Assembly (NCBI GenBank): GCA_014904845.1
Contig: MU119268.1
Location: 62,001 to 126,000 of the forward strand
DNA: 64,000 nucleotides
Source of the DNA: Acephala macrosclerotiorum
Lineage: Eukaryota > Ascomycota > Leotiomycetes > Helotiales > Mollisiaceae
Direction: 5' to 3'
Shown here: positions 11,677 through 23,692 of the stretch, in pieces
How the letters are laid out: every line of letters starts with the position of its first letter
How positions within the stretch are numbered: position 1 is the stretch's first letter
The notes under the pieces: generated by a model
Database searches by the model: none
What the model was told of the DNA's origin: nothing
The model's input: only the letters and a program-made list of their open reading frames with translations
Translations under genes and position numbers: made by a program

Positions 11677-14600
11677 TTACTCCCTCCTCCCCCTCAGCGC
11701 CCTAAAAGCACCCCCCTCCTTCATCAACAACTCTCCCGGCGCTCCCATCTCCACCATCCTTCCCCCTTCCATAACAATAACCCCATCCGCATCCAAGATG
11801 GTATCTAGTCTATGAGCCACTGTGAGAATGGTATACTTCCCAAACTCCTCTCTTATCAATTTCTGCATCAACTTATCCGTCTCCGCATCCACATTGCTCG
11901 TCGCTTCATCTAGAAGCAAAATTCTGTTCCCACCTTCATCTCCAGTGGCGTTGCCAGATCTAAGCATCGCTCTCGCAAGACAGAAAATTTGTTGTTGGCC
12001 TTGGGATAGTGGGTTCGCGGACATATCGGCATCCAGTCCGCCGCGAGAGGAGAGCAGGGGCCAGAGATTCACTTTCGTGAGAGCGGTGATTATGTCTTCG
12101 TCTGTGGAAGCAGAGGTGGGGTCTGCGTTCAAACGAACGGAACCGGCGAGGATAAAGGGGTCTTGGGGGATGGCGGTTATTCGGGAACGGATTGCTTCTC
12201 GAGGGAGGAGTGAAAGGTCGAGGTTGTCAATTGTTATTGTGCCGGCGGTCATGTCGACGAGGCGGAGGAGGACGGAGAGGAGGGTGGATTTGCCGCTGTG
12301 AAGGTTAATGTTTATTGATGGCGAGAGGGGTGGGGAGACTTGCCTTCCTGTTCGGCCGCAGATGCCGATCTTTTCTCCAGGCTTGATTCTGAAGGAGACG
12401 TTTCGTAGAGCAGGGACATCCCTAGAAAGTCCGTTAGTTCACATTCAACTATGGGGTGAGAGGTGCGAACCCGTAGGACGCAGAGACATTCTTGAGCTCA
12501 ATCTCGCCCCGCGTTGGCCAGTTCTCAGGAGGTTCAAAAGTCTCTTGGTCTTTATGTTCCGACTCAGTACTTTCCTCGAAACCTTTCACTCGAGCCACGG
12601 CCCCGAGCGAAGTTTCCAGCTGGGTCCAGAACTGCATAAATACCGCGAGATAGGCGTTAAACATTACGATCGAGCTAAGGGAAATACCAAGTCGACCTCC
12701 ACTTGTGCTGCCGTGAAGATTGGTCGCCAGAGCCATTACAGCCGTTGCGATCACTCCGACGATCAACAGGAGAACCAAATTGAGCCATCTTTGGATACAG
12801 TACAGCAGGTAGTATGGTCGTTGAGAGGTATCGAGGCGTCTGATGTTCTCTTCTGCAAACTGTTGCTGCCAGCCAAATGCGCGAATAGTAGAGAGCCCTT
12901 CGAGAGTCTCGGTGAAATGTGTGAAGAGGGGACTCTTGCATTCAAGATCGAGAAATCGCATCTGTCGTGACGTTCGCAAGTAGAACTTCTGGAGGAAATA
13001 TGCTGCGACAATCAGGATTGGACAGGAGATGGCCATGTAATTTGATCCAAGCGCAATCAAGGCGAACTGTGCAAGGATTTGGAGGCCCGCTGGAAAAGTT
13101 AGATTGGAAAGGAGATCAGAGGGGAGGTGAGGGTTACCCGAAGAAGCCATAACTGCAGCTGCGGGAAGACTCCCATCGATCAGCGTCATGTCTTGACTAA
13201 AACGGTTGAGGATGATGCCTGAGTCGGTCTTATCGAAGAATGATTGTGGTGCTTGCATGACAGAGTCCAGAAGGATCTTGTGTAATTTCGCACCAGATCT
13301 GGGAGTGATTTCCATATACAAGGTACTGATTGGGTTAGGCACAGTTCCGTAATGCTGGATAGTAAGTGGAACTTACTAAAGAACTAAGGAAGAGGCCAGA
13401 AGGGCGACAACTGCGGCAGTAGCGTATATTACCGAGAATAAAGTGAGACTAGATATAATCCCATCCGCATACCAAGCTAGCCAGAGTGCTATGAGATTCT
13501 TAATATATATCATCTCTATCAAGGATGCTCGTTGAAGGAACTTACGCGGGATTCCCCTTCCAAGCATGTATATGGAAGATGCAACGAGGTTTGCCGTAAC
13601 GACCTTCCACCCAATTGACTTAAAGTAATATTTGTAGACTGCGACATCGCCAATCCTTCTCGTCAAGTCACTTGCATCGGGAGGTTGCGGAACTAGAGTC
13701 ACTTTGGCCCCACAGGCCTCCTCTTGTTCAGCTGCGCTGGTCTCCTTCTCCAGGACTCCAAGGCGGATGATCAGATTACTAACAAAACCACCTTGGGACC
13801 GGAGTTGGTCGAAGTTCCCTTGCTCGAGCACCGTGCCGTTCTCCCCCAAGGCTACGATGGTGTCTGCCAGTGGAAGGTGGCGGACTTTGGAAAAAGTAGA
13901 TGTTAGTGTGGGGGACGGACATTTGGTCCTCATTGAACTTACTTGCATGCGTCGCCAGAACTACCGTAGTCCCTTGCTTTCTGAAAAGGCCTCGATGGCC
14001 GAATAGTCGCTCCACAATCAAATATTCAGTTGTAGCATCAATAGCACTCAGGACATCGTCAAGGACGATCAGACTTCGTCGCCCATACACTGCTCTCGCA
14101 AGTGCCTAAAGTGCAGTTGTCAGCCATGATATATTGACGTGCGTCTAGAAAGGATGTCTTCACTCACTAGTCTCTGTTTTTGGCCGCCACTCAGTGTTAC
14201 CCCACGACTGCCGATAAGGGTATCGTCCTGATCTGGCAACTCAAGAATATCATGGTCCAACGCACATGCATGGATGACGGTCTTGTACCAATTTCCATCT
14301 GCTTCGGTGTTTATAGGTCCACAGATGATGTTCCGTACACTGGCGTTCTGCAACCACGGAGTTTGGCTGCAATACGCCGAATCTTGAGATTGCGCTGAAA
14401 TGAAACCAGCATCACATGGCAACTCTCCAACGAGGGCCTTAAGCAAAATAGACTTGCCTGAACCGACGACTCCAATTACCATAGTCAGAGATCCTTTGAC
14501 AGCTGAAAAGCTGATATCGTGAAGTGCCGGAGGCGCCTTCGAAGCAGGGCGGATGGTGGCATTCTGGATGGTTAGGGCTGTGTTGCTGAAGATCCCTTTA

Positions 14601-16636
14601 TTGCCCATATCCTCTAGTTCGATGCCATTTTGAAAATCTCTGGAGTGGCTGGAAGTGTTGGGGCGTCTCGCAGCAGTGACTCTTCCATCTTCACACTCCT
14701 CATTCAGGAGAAAAGTCTGGATTCTGTCAAGACAACCTGTACTCATGCCAACCAACGGCAAGGACATAAGAAAGTCCGAAGCAGGAGTCGTTAAGAGATT
14801 GATGATTGACAGCGATGAGAATGTGGCACTGTTGTTCAATCGGGGGGAACCGTTCGCAGAGGCTTGAATTGCATAGATGATGAACGTCGCGAGTGGTCCA
14901 ATGATTTGTGGGACGAAAGCTGGCAAGTCAGTCTTATTTGCTGCAAAAAGCGTGGACCAAGTACCCACAGAGCATCATTCGCCACAATCCCATGACTCTG
15001 AAATGCTTGGATAGGTCGAGCTCGCGAACTCTCTGACTCTGCAGGGTATCGGTGAGGATGTCGGACAAGCCCATCATCTTGACGCTCTTCATAGACCCGA
15101 GCATCGAAGAAGTCATGGAGACCCTTCGCTGGATTGCTGCAACCCATTGACGCTGTCTTGGGCCCACAAGTTGGGTCACCCGACTAGAAGCTATGATGGA
15201 GACTGGAAGAAGTCAGATAACAAGCTCCCAGAGTCCGACAAGAACATCGCGTACTTATTACCACAACAATAGGAGCAACACATGGCCAACCGAGTTTTTC
15301 CGCAAGCAACCAGATACCAATGCTCAGCTCGATCAATCGCGGTACTGCCTCACAAAGCGAGTTAAGGCTAACCACGAGTCGATCGATGTCGGTACCCATG
15401 AGAGTCAACGAGCGAGACTCATCAGCGATACCAGCTTGCATCGTAAGGGTCTTGTCGTAAATCAAAGCGATCATCCCGCCACGAAATTGAGTACAAGATC
15501 GATATATTTGATGCTGATAGTGTGTCGTGCAAAACTGATCCATTTGAGAATTCCGTAAGTGGCTCTGCATGGGGACGGGTACATACGGTAATACCAAGAT
15601 AGACTAAAGCGGTCGCACCAATCAGTCCATAACCATCATTCTTGTTTTGTTCGCTCGCAGGCTGAGAGACATAGTTAATCGCTGAGGTGATAAGGAATGG
15701 CTGAGCATAGGTAAACCCAATAAGACACAAACGAGGGAAGACGATCATGGCCAAGGAATATCTCAAAGAGTAGAAGATGGCGTAAGCAAGAGCCCATCTT
15801 CCTGAAGAGCGATCTGAATTGGTCAGCCACCAGTTAATCAAAAACACATTGACATACATTTGTTCCACGACTCCTTCATCTTTTCGCCAAGTGGTGCAGA
15901 CTGAAGCGCCTTATCCGGTACGAACAGGTCATCCAGAGTCATGAGCGTGCGGAATCCGGTGGCAAGCATAGGATTCAGCCACCAAAAGAAGCTTCTGCCC
16001 AACAGTCCACTCGTCGATTCTGGTGGGTAGGTATTGTATGGAGCCCGCAGATAACGTCGTTTGTTCATGCTTTCAAATAAGAGAAGAACGAGTTTAAGAC
16101 CAACACTAGTGGTGAGCAAACCCAATATTGCTCGTTCATCGTGCCAGAGGAATAAAGTCCGAACTTGCACAGCATCAAAAGTGACTGAAACTAGGAGGTA
16201 GGCAATGATTAAAGATGACGGTCTGACGGCTCGACTGTGCTCGAATCTAGAAAGAAACAGGACGAATACCGATGCTAGGAAGGATAGTATAGCGGAAGGG
16301 ACTGTGGCGCGTGTCACTCGATACCTGCTCCAACATATCAACAGGCCCAACTGGATGCCAGCAAGAAGCATGCACGTGACCTGGTACTAATCAGCTTGAT
16401 TCTCGGTCTGAAGATCTTACATACACTTTGGAGACACGATAGTGATTCGGAATTGTCTTTTTGTTCCTCTTCAAGAGCCGGGATATCCTAGGAGGAGCTG
16501 CTAGAAGAAACAATGCTGCTGGTCCAATTGAGAGAATGCTTTGCTCGAACAAGAGGGTGAAATCGAAGTTCGAACGACATCCTTGGACAATAGGACCAAA
16601 GGTATTATCGCTGCTTGCAAGACAACCAGACACCAT
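11677..16636 (-). CDS. ABCC-type (MRP-like) multidrug ABC transporter
   Basis: Thirteen exons can be joined without any frame break: 16421-16636, 15858-16380, 15587-15813, 15255-15534, 14969-15202, 14168-14919, 13943-14105, 13546-13884, 13377-13488, 13138-13325, 12471-13089, 12344-12421, 11677-12295. Introns are 40-62 nt. The product is about 1449 residues, a normal length for fungal ABCC exporters. Order: N-terminal TMD0 helices, TMD1, NBD1 (Walker A GVVGSGKS about residue 640, LSGGQKQRL signature, Walker B IVLDD with Asp in place of the catalytic Glu as usual for ABCC NBD1), TMD2, NBD2 (Walker A GRTGSGKST about 1240, LSQGQQQ signature, ILLLDEATS, AHRLDT switch). It should export conjugates or secondary metabolites, at the vacuolar or plasma membrane. 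The intron splitting NBD2 Walker A appears to be GC-AG. Flanking genes are all pseudogenes. Confidence 0.93.
12296..12343 (-). other. GC-AG intron inside the NBD2 Walker A codons
   Basis: On the minus strand the exon ends ...GGAAG and the intron begins GCAAGT and ends CACAG. Only this junction gives the continuous Walker A GRTGSGKST. The 48-nt intron contains in-frame stops, so it must be removed for a working NBD2. No GT donor nearby keeps the frame. Confidence 0.8.
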
Positions 16637-17075
16637 GTTCGCGGAGTCAGCGTTGCTGGGGCTTTTAAACGGCGAGGCTAATTATCGAAGGCAAGAGGTT
16701 GCCGGCCGGCATGAGCGAATCACATAACAAAATTATCAAGTAAAAGGCAAGCTTGAACGTGAGTTTCGAGTCGCGCGAGGTAATGAAGTCAACAATATTT
16801 TTGAATTCGAAATAATATAAACAAAGCATGAAGTTCCTTTGCGCAAGATGCGAGTTCCAGTCGGCATCAAGACGCTCCGATACGCGTAAGAACTAGGCTT
16901 GGTTGGGCGGCGTGTTTTCCGCTCCGTTCCCGTTCCTTCCTGCTAACATAAAATCCCTCCGCTCCTTCACATCATTACTCGACCCCGTTGTCCTACTTTT
17001 CGAGAATCTGGCGGAATGTCGGAAATCGTAGAATTTCAATACATAAACGAAGATGCCGACAACGACCTGAAATAC
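16637..17075. other. Intergenic, upstream of the ABC transporter
   Basis: Contains GCATGAAG and CCGCTCC-rich sequence but no clear TATA box and no gene. An inverted repeat TTGCCGGCCGGCA-like core lies near 16699-16710. Confidence 0.4.
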
Positions 17076-18265
17076 TCACTTGCCCTCCTTTTTTAAAATA
17101 GAGAGGTATGACGACACAACACTCTTCACCTGTTCTTCAAAGCTCTGGAACTTCAGCCCGAATACCTTCTCCGTCTCTGTTGTATCAATGTTGATTTTCA
17201 CACTATGTCTCTCTCCCTCCTTCACAAACAGCCTCTCGCTCTCCTTCGGGAAATGTTTCTTCGCAATCGAATGCGCATCCGTCCAATTCGTACCTTTCTT
17301 CCCACCAGAAGCAACCATGTACCTTCCGGCAGGGATTGACTTCTTGAGTGCAAGTACATGCAATTTCGCAACATCATGCAGAGAAACGGAAGAGCCGAGA
17401 CTTGGATCATTCGGCTTTCCGAGAAGTAGGTTCATGACGAGTTTGTTTGTTCCGTGGACGGAGACTTCCTCTGCGTCGTGTCGAGTTGACTTGCGCCGAT
17501 GACCAATGATGGAATGAGGAACACAACATCAAAGTCGGGTTTCCGTTTGTCCAAAAACTCCTGGGCGGCATCGAGTGACATTGCTTTGCTTGCTGCATAT
17601 GCGAGGAGGGGGTGGGGTAGGGTGATGCTGACACCATAGTGACAGTTTTCACGATCGTCTGCTTGTTTGTCAATCATTTGCTCTCTGTTCTTTTAAAGAT
17701 TAGTACATGCCTGTGAAGGACCCCTGGATGCTTCCAGCTGCCCACTCCATGAGTGGAATGTATGCACTTATCGAGGATGTCACGATGATTCTTCTCACGC
17801 TTGGAGTTTCATTCGCTGCTTTCAAGATGTTGGTTGAGATGTTAATGACAGGGCGATAGTAGTCTCGCTCATAGTTGTCAGACTAGAAACGATCGTCAAC
17901 TTGACCGAAAAGCTTCTTTGAGAAAGATATTCCTCACTGGCGCCGAGGTTTCAACTGGCGAAGCGACGTGAATGATGGACGTCACACCGAACAAAGACTT
18001 GTCGAAGGCATCTGGTGCTGCCAAATCTGGGATGACCGGAAAATCGATCTTCGAGAACAGCTCTGGGTTGGCAAGTGCTTGCTTGGTCATTTCGATGTTC
18101 GATTCCTTGCGTATAACGGCACGCACGTTATAGCCAGCTTCCAGTGTTTGACGAAGAACCTCATGGCCAATGAAGCCACTTACTCCAGTGATCTTTTGCC
18201 CATGTCAGCATACTTCCCTGCAACATTACGAAAGCCATTCCTACCAAGACAATTTCTTCAGACAT
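17076..18265 (-). pseudogene. NAD(P)-dependent epimerase/dehydratase, frameshifted
   Basis: Minus-strand exons encode an extended short-chain dehydrogenase of the cinnamoyl-CoA-reductase/dihydroflavonol-reductase type. Exon 1 (18245-18265) gives MSEEIVL; the next gives ITGVSGFIGHEVLRQTLEAG (Rossmann TGxxGFIG), IIHVASPVE, then ISTNILKAANE, IIVTSSISAYIP, the catalytic YxxxK as YAASK near 17590, FDVVFLIPSLVIG, and a C-terminal part from 17435 to 17076. Between VIGAS and the C-terminal part, near 17467, the frame must shift by one base with no plausible intron there. The junction near 17700 also lacks a clean GT donor; a GC donor after TTCACAG restores the frame. One true break makes this a probable pseudogene, or else a sequencing error. 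Confidence 0.75.
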
Positions 18266-19332
18266 TTTCGAAGGTATCAATGAGATCGGGAGTTATGGAA
18301 TGAGAATGGTGAGCTGCTCTGAACACGTTCCTTCAAAACACTGCGATCTGATGGACTTTATACTGCCTTTCCACTAACAATGCGACCACTTCTTACACTG
18401 TGGTCTCCAATCACTGACATTCTCATTGGACAACAACAAGCGCCGAGCCGCAATTATGGAATACTTCTGTAATCAATTGAGAGCAAGGAGAGTCCCTTCT
18501 CCGATGGCCTAGTTCCTGAATCCGAAATTCCGGGTGTCACATGATACGAAGCATTCCAAGCTAACTCGCTTCCTCAAAGATATTCACGTACATGCAGGTA
18601 CGACCCATCTTGCAGACTGATCGCTCCTAGGTTCCGTTCTAACATCTGAGGATATATTTTCAATAAAACATAATACTATCACGTGAAATATTACCCCTCT
18701 TCAGCTCAGGGGTAAAAACCTGCATGACGCACCAACTAGACCCAAAAAGGAAGGCAATCAATTGAAGCAGGGATAGCCCCAAATATAAGGTTCTTCGTGA
18801 GCCTCAGTTAGCCTCCCGAACTCTATCAATTGACCGCAGCTTATTTATCGTCAGCTTCGCCAACGCCCTTTTGGCGCCGCAAATCGAAGATATAATTTGA
18901 TACTGTTTACGTTGAAGCGCCTTGGATTTCGAAAACGGTTGAACGCAAGTATTTCACTGGAAACAAATAAACAAATAAAATGAAGATCGGCTACACTTTC
19001 TATTTACGAGCTCAAATATGCATCCTTCCCTCAACCCCTCATCTGAAGGCAGGAATACCATGCCTCCGATCGCTCGGACTCCACAATTCAATTGGTCAAG
19101 GAGAATCTATGCCCGCTTCCGCCGGGAATCTTATCAGGCAACTAGCTCTCATGATATCACCTTCCTATAGAGGAAGGCAGCTCAGTGATAATTAGGAACC
19201 TGTACGAGGTAACTAAACTAGGTCGTAACCGAACATCACATCTTATAAAGCTCCCCATAGCACCACAACTCATGGTAGAGGCTTTTCCCCCTTGCAGCAA
19301 TCCTCGAGATCACAGCTCTTAGCTTCGACAAG
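18266..19332. other. Intergenic with small hairpin and protease promoter
   Basis: Divergent promoters region. An 8-bp inverted repeat (TTACCCCT ... AGGGGTAA, about 18691-18716) could form a hairpin. No tRNA fold was found around it. The 3' end holds the TATA box of the sedolisin gene. Confidence 0.5.
19244..19250 (+). promoter_or_regulatory. TATA box of the sedolisin gene
   Basis: TATAAAG lies 83 bases before the start codon at 19333, a usual spacing for a fungal secreted-enzyme gene with a short leader. Confidence 0.55.
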
Positions 19333-21640
19333 ATGCGTTCTTCAACGGTTTTGGCGACACTTGCTTGCTTCACCGCAGGCTTCGCTGCACCGACAGCAGA
19401 CAACCACAATTTCATGCTCCACGAGAAACGCGATGGTGCACCTTATCAATGGACGAGGCGAGCTCGCGCACATCCCGACGAGCTGCTTCCTGTCCGAATC
19501 GGTCTGGTCCAGAGCAATTTGCACAAGGCCGAGGAGTATATCCTCGATGTTTCGGATCCGAGATCGCCGAACTTTGGGAAGCACTGGTCAGCTGAGAAGG
19601 TCGCCAATGTCTTTGCTCCTGCGAAAGAAACTCAGGATGGAGTTGCGGACTGGCTGATGAAGTCTGGTATTGATGTTGAACGACACTCATATTCCACAGG
19701 TACGTGATCCTTCAGCAACTGCTCAGGCGGGCCACGGAGAAGGACACGCTCTGGATTCCTGGTATTAAACATTAGCATGTTCCTCTTCGAACATCTCGAG
19801 TTTCTCGAGAGGCCGCAAGAGAGCTTCAGATCTCTTCGGCCAATAAATGTTCCGTTTTGGGCATTGTTTTCATGCCAATGTTACAAACTACCCCTCCATT
19901 TCGTAACCCCCTCTTAAAAAATCTCGGAAATTCAGGAAATCAAGTCTGACGATACCATACAGGCCGAAATTGGATTCAATTCAACGCAACAGTGAGCGAG
20001 ACGGAACAGCTGTTCAATACTGTGTATCACTATTACGAACACGACGTTTCAGGAGGCTATCGTATTGCTTGCGATGAGTACCATCTACCCGAGCATGTAC
20101 GCGAGCATATTGACTTCGCTGTAAGTTGCCTTGCGTCCTCAAATTTTGAAACACAAAATTGACTTGAGAAAATAGATGCCAACGATCCAGCTTGAGGGAA
20201 TGCGCCCCATTCCGAACTTGCTTCCCAAGTTAGCTGCACCATCGCCTATCACCGGTTTGACAGGGCTTGCAAACTGCTCAGTCCTGACCACAATCGAGTG
20301 CTTGCGTGCACTTTATCAATTCGGCCCTGGAAATACCAGTGCAGCAGGTAATGAGATGGGAATCGGTGAATGGGCGGACTTCCTCTACCTCCCTGATCTG
20401 CCTATCTTTTTCAAGAACTTCACCACTCAGCCCATTCCTGCTGATACTGTTCCTGATTTCATCTCTATTGATGGAGGTCAGACCGCCAACTTCACATACG
20501 ACAGTGAGACAGGAGCAGGCGTGGAATCAGCCTTGGATTTCCAAACCGCGTACTCAATCATCTACCCACAGCAGACCAGACTATACCAAGTTGGAGATGG
20601 CGTCAATATCGACAGCGTCGGCACCTTCAACATCTTCCTCGATGCTTTAGATGCCTCCTACTGCACTTACCTCGGAGGAGATGCTCCATACGTCGACCCC
20701 GCATACCCGGACCCGAACGAGGGAGGATACACAGGACCCTTGCAATGCGGCGGCGCTCCCAAGAGCAACGTATTCTCGTTTTCATACAATCAGATCGAAG
20801 CCGCTCTCCCAGTCTCATACCAAACACGCCAATGCCACGAATGGATGAAACTAGGTCTCCAAGGAGTCAGCGTCCTCTTCGCGTCTGGTGATTCGGGAGT
20901 CGCCAATCGCTACAACGCTGGGTACGAGAACAGCTGTCTCACTTCACCTGATGTCGGTCCATACGTTGATATCAACGGAACTCGCTTCTCACCATCCTTC
21001 CCGTGTAATTGCCCATACATCACATCCGGTAAACTTCTCTCCCCTACCAATTCTCCAACCAAATACTAACAAGCACCAAGTCGGCGCAACAGAGTTCCTC
21101 GGAGGCGTAAATGGAAGTATCGCAGGAGGCGAAATGGCCGTCTCAGACCCAGACCCCACAGACTCCAAAAACGACTATTACTCCGGAGGCGGTTTCTCCA
21201 ACGTCTTCCCATTGCCTTCCTACCAAGCCTCGGCCGTGACCAACTTCCTGACAAAATACCCACCCCACTACCCCTCCCACATCTACAACAACTCCGGGGC
21301 CGCACGCGCCTATCCCGACGTCTCCGCCCTCGGCCTAAAGATCGCCACCGTCTATCTCGGGCATACCTACGGTGTAGGAGGAACTTCTGCTTCAACGCCT
21401 ATCTGGGGCGGTATTGTTACTTTGTTGAATGAAGCGAGGATCGCGAAGGGGAAGGGTCCGATTGGGTTTTTGAATCCAACGTTGTATGCTAATCCCGGGG
21501 CGTTTAATGATATTACTGTTGGGGGCAATCCGGGGTGTGGGAGTGAGGGATTTAAGGCACAGCCAGGGTGGGATCCAGTTACGGGGCTGGGGACACCGGT
21601 TTATCCGAAGTTGTTGGAGGTGTTTTTGAGCTTGCCGTGA
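19333..21640 (+). CDS. Secreted sedolisin (S53) serine-carboxyl peptidase
   Basis: Four exons: 19333-19699, 19963-20120, 20176-21028, 21081-21640, giving 645 residues. The start MRSSTVLATLACFTAGFAAP is a clear signal peptide. A pro-kumamolisin activation domain follows (about residues 40-175). The mature enzyme carries the S53 catalytic set: Glu292 and Asp296 in GVESALDF, oxyanion Asp414 in FASGDSG, and Ser562 in GGTSASTP. The C-terminal calcium site is seen as WDPVTGLGTP. Family members are acid-active tripeptidyl-peptidases or endopeptidases that degrade extracellular protein. Intron 1 is 263 nt, far longer than others in the window. A TATA box sits 83 nt upstream. Frame and catalytic residues are intact. 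Confidence 0.95.
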
Positions 21641-22835
21641 GAAAAGGGAGGTGAATGAGAAAACTTTAAAATAGAAGAATAATTGTCAAGGGAACTGCAG
21701 TCGATTGTTGAGTGATCGCCTCGTGTACGGAGGTACGAGAACATCAGTCATCAAACCGGCAAGATCCTTGTCCCATTCCGAGCCAAGGTTCGACCAAATA
21801 CTTCAATTACTGCTCACGAAACAGGATCACCCAAGCCACCCCCAAAGATTAAGAAGTCATTGATTTACTAACCCAAAGAACCCTCAACTCACTCATGACC
21901 TGACCGTCAACCATCTCCGAACCGAGAAAATGAGAAGCAGCATTGCCGAGTGTCGTGCCCTATTTGAGCACGCTAAATTTAACTAACGTGACCTATGATA
22001 TCCTCTACCATAGTATAGCGATATTTTTCATTTTCTGACCTTTATCTTTATCATCTAATATCTCCGAGAAATGTAAAGCATGTGGTAGACTATAATTAGA
22101 AATATGTTTGCCAGGAAGGCCAAAAATAGATCAAGTCACATGACGACGTCCTCGCCTCTCAGTACATCCTGCTCTTCCTTCCCTTTTAGAAGTCCCACTC
22201 ACCGTCGAAGTCCCGTTCATCATCACTTGCTGCGCAATGCAACAAAGCGAACCAATAAACTTCAATTAAGCTTCCTTAATCTTCCTGCTGCGAAGCTCAT
22301 TCTAGCTCATTCTTTGTCTTTGAGAAATCTTGTTCGGCACCGTGATTTATTGCGGACAAAGGCTTCTCATGTTTCAAGTTTTGGGATAGAGCTTTTAGTC
22401 TAGTTTATTTCTAAATCCATTCAAGGCAATGGCATATTGATCTGAAGAATCAAGATGGCACCCAAATATTTCACTTGGTGCAAAACGGTGCTCTCTTGAC
22501 GCGTCAACCCTTTCGTGGTTCAATTTGACGAAAAAAACAATATACCGCAATTTGTTTGTGATACTTATATTCAGCCATAGGATGTTTCTAGAAGTGGCGC
22601 AGAAGCGAGGTTGGCAATGGAAACTTGATTAATGATCAGGCTAACAAAGGAAAACAGCTTCACTGTTTCCCTACCAAACAACTACATATTAGATTACTTC
22701 AGCATGCATAAGGTGATACCTCAGGTATTGGAGGCTCTCATGTCGCGATATTGCTCTTAAAAAGTAAGTAAAAGTAAGAGGAGAAACGCACATTAAATTC
22801 ATTCATCTCACATTCACCTCCCCACTACAGCGAAA
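21641..22835. other. Intergenic, no supported gene
   Basis: Moderately AT-rich spacer downstream of the protease. A 99-codon open frame at 22104-22403 has basic, low-complexity translation and no domain. No RNA gene or repeat recognised. Confidence 0.55.
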
Positions 22836-23333
22836 ATGGCGAACAACCAAGTACCTCTCGGCCTTCGAATCACAAATCCTACACCGCCCAGCCCACACAT
22901 AGAACCTCGGGATCTGAGTCGCCCTACGCAAACCACCAAGAAACAAGTCCGGTTCGTCCTCCCCATCGAAATCCCACCGCGTCAGGCAATCAATCTCCAC
23001 ATACTCCGTGCGCAATGTTTCCTCGCCCTCGAAGAGCCTCTCAATGCACTCCAACAAGCAAATTATGCCGTCCAGATTGCATTAGACTACAATGTAGTTA
23101 AGCTTCAATCAAAGGCTCAACTTTGTCGTGCGAAATGTCTCATAGAGGTGGGGAGGTGGGAAGAAGCAAAATCGGCGCTAGTGAGGGCTGCGAGTATCAG
23201 GGACAAGAAGGGAGAGGTTGAGGAATTAGGCGAAGGCTGCGAATATCAGCTACGGCTCGAAAGATATATTATCAACATCGAAAAACATTGGAGGGCGATT
23301 CTTGAGGAGGAAGCAAGGGGGAAAAGGGGGTGA
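22836..23333 (+). CDS. Small TPR-like helical-repeat protein
   Basis: Single exon, 165 residues, with ATG in the context CGAAAATGG. The first 40 residues are proline/threonine-rich and disordered. Residues about 45-115 form paired amphipathic helices with TPR-like spacing (INLHILRAQCFLALEEPLNA, then LCRAKCLIEVGRWEEAKSAL). The tail is charged. TPR-type pairs act as protein-binding scaffolds; no enzymatic motif is present. The gene lies 360 bp upstream of, and in the same direction as, the giant coiled-coil gene, whose last ~150 residues also look helical and repeat-like. A partnership is only inference. Confidence 0.7.
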   Translation: MANNQVPLGLRITNPTPPSPHIEPRDLSRPTQTTKKQVRFVLPIEIPPRQAINLHILRAQCFLALEEPLNALQQANYAVQIALDYNVVKLQSKAQLCRAKCLIEVGRWEEAKSALVRAASIRDKKGEVEELGEGCEYQLRLERYIINIEKHWRAILEEEARGKRG

Positions 23334-23692
23334 GAAATGCGGGGTAAATTAAGCGAAGACCAGTGCCGCAAGCGGACTCGAAGCGTAGAAGATGAAGAAT
23401 CAAGATCACAAAGAAATATTCTTTGTACCTGATTCTGGCAGTGATGGGTTTATTATGTTAGTACTCTGAAATCTTCGTGAGCGCTTAAATCTATCAATAT
23501 CCTTTGTAAACCTACATTGCTGCAAGCAGCGACTTTCATCACATAAAGAAGCTTGACCACAATCCAATGTAAATAATTCGCCTACAATCAATGACTGACA
23601 CTTGAACCCATTTGACTGTACTAAACCTATTATCGAAGTTGATCAGCAGTATCTGAAAGCTGCTGCGTAATTACCAACACGACCATCAGGTC
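23334..23692. other. Short intergenic spacer
   Basis: Promoter-sized gap between two co-directional genes. No TATA box or other element recognised. Confidence 0.5.

Noticed and set aside
18690..18720. TCAGCTCAGGGGTAA looked like a tRNA D-arm
   Set aside because: No acceptor stem, anticodon arm or T-arm could be drawn around it; only an 8-bp hairpin remains.
22104..22403. 99-codon plus-strand frame
   Set aside because: Ser/Leu/Arg-rich translation without a domain and no conserved start context.
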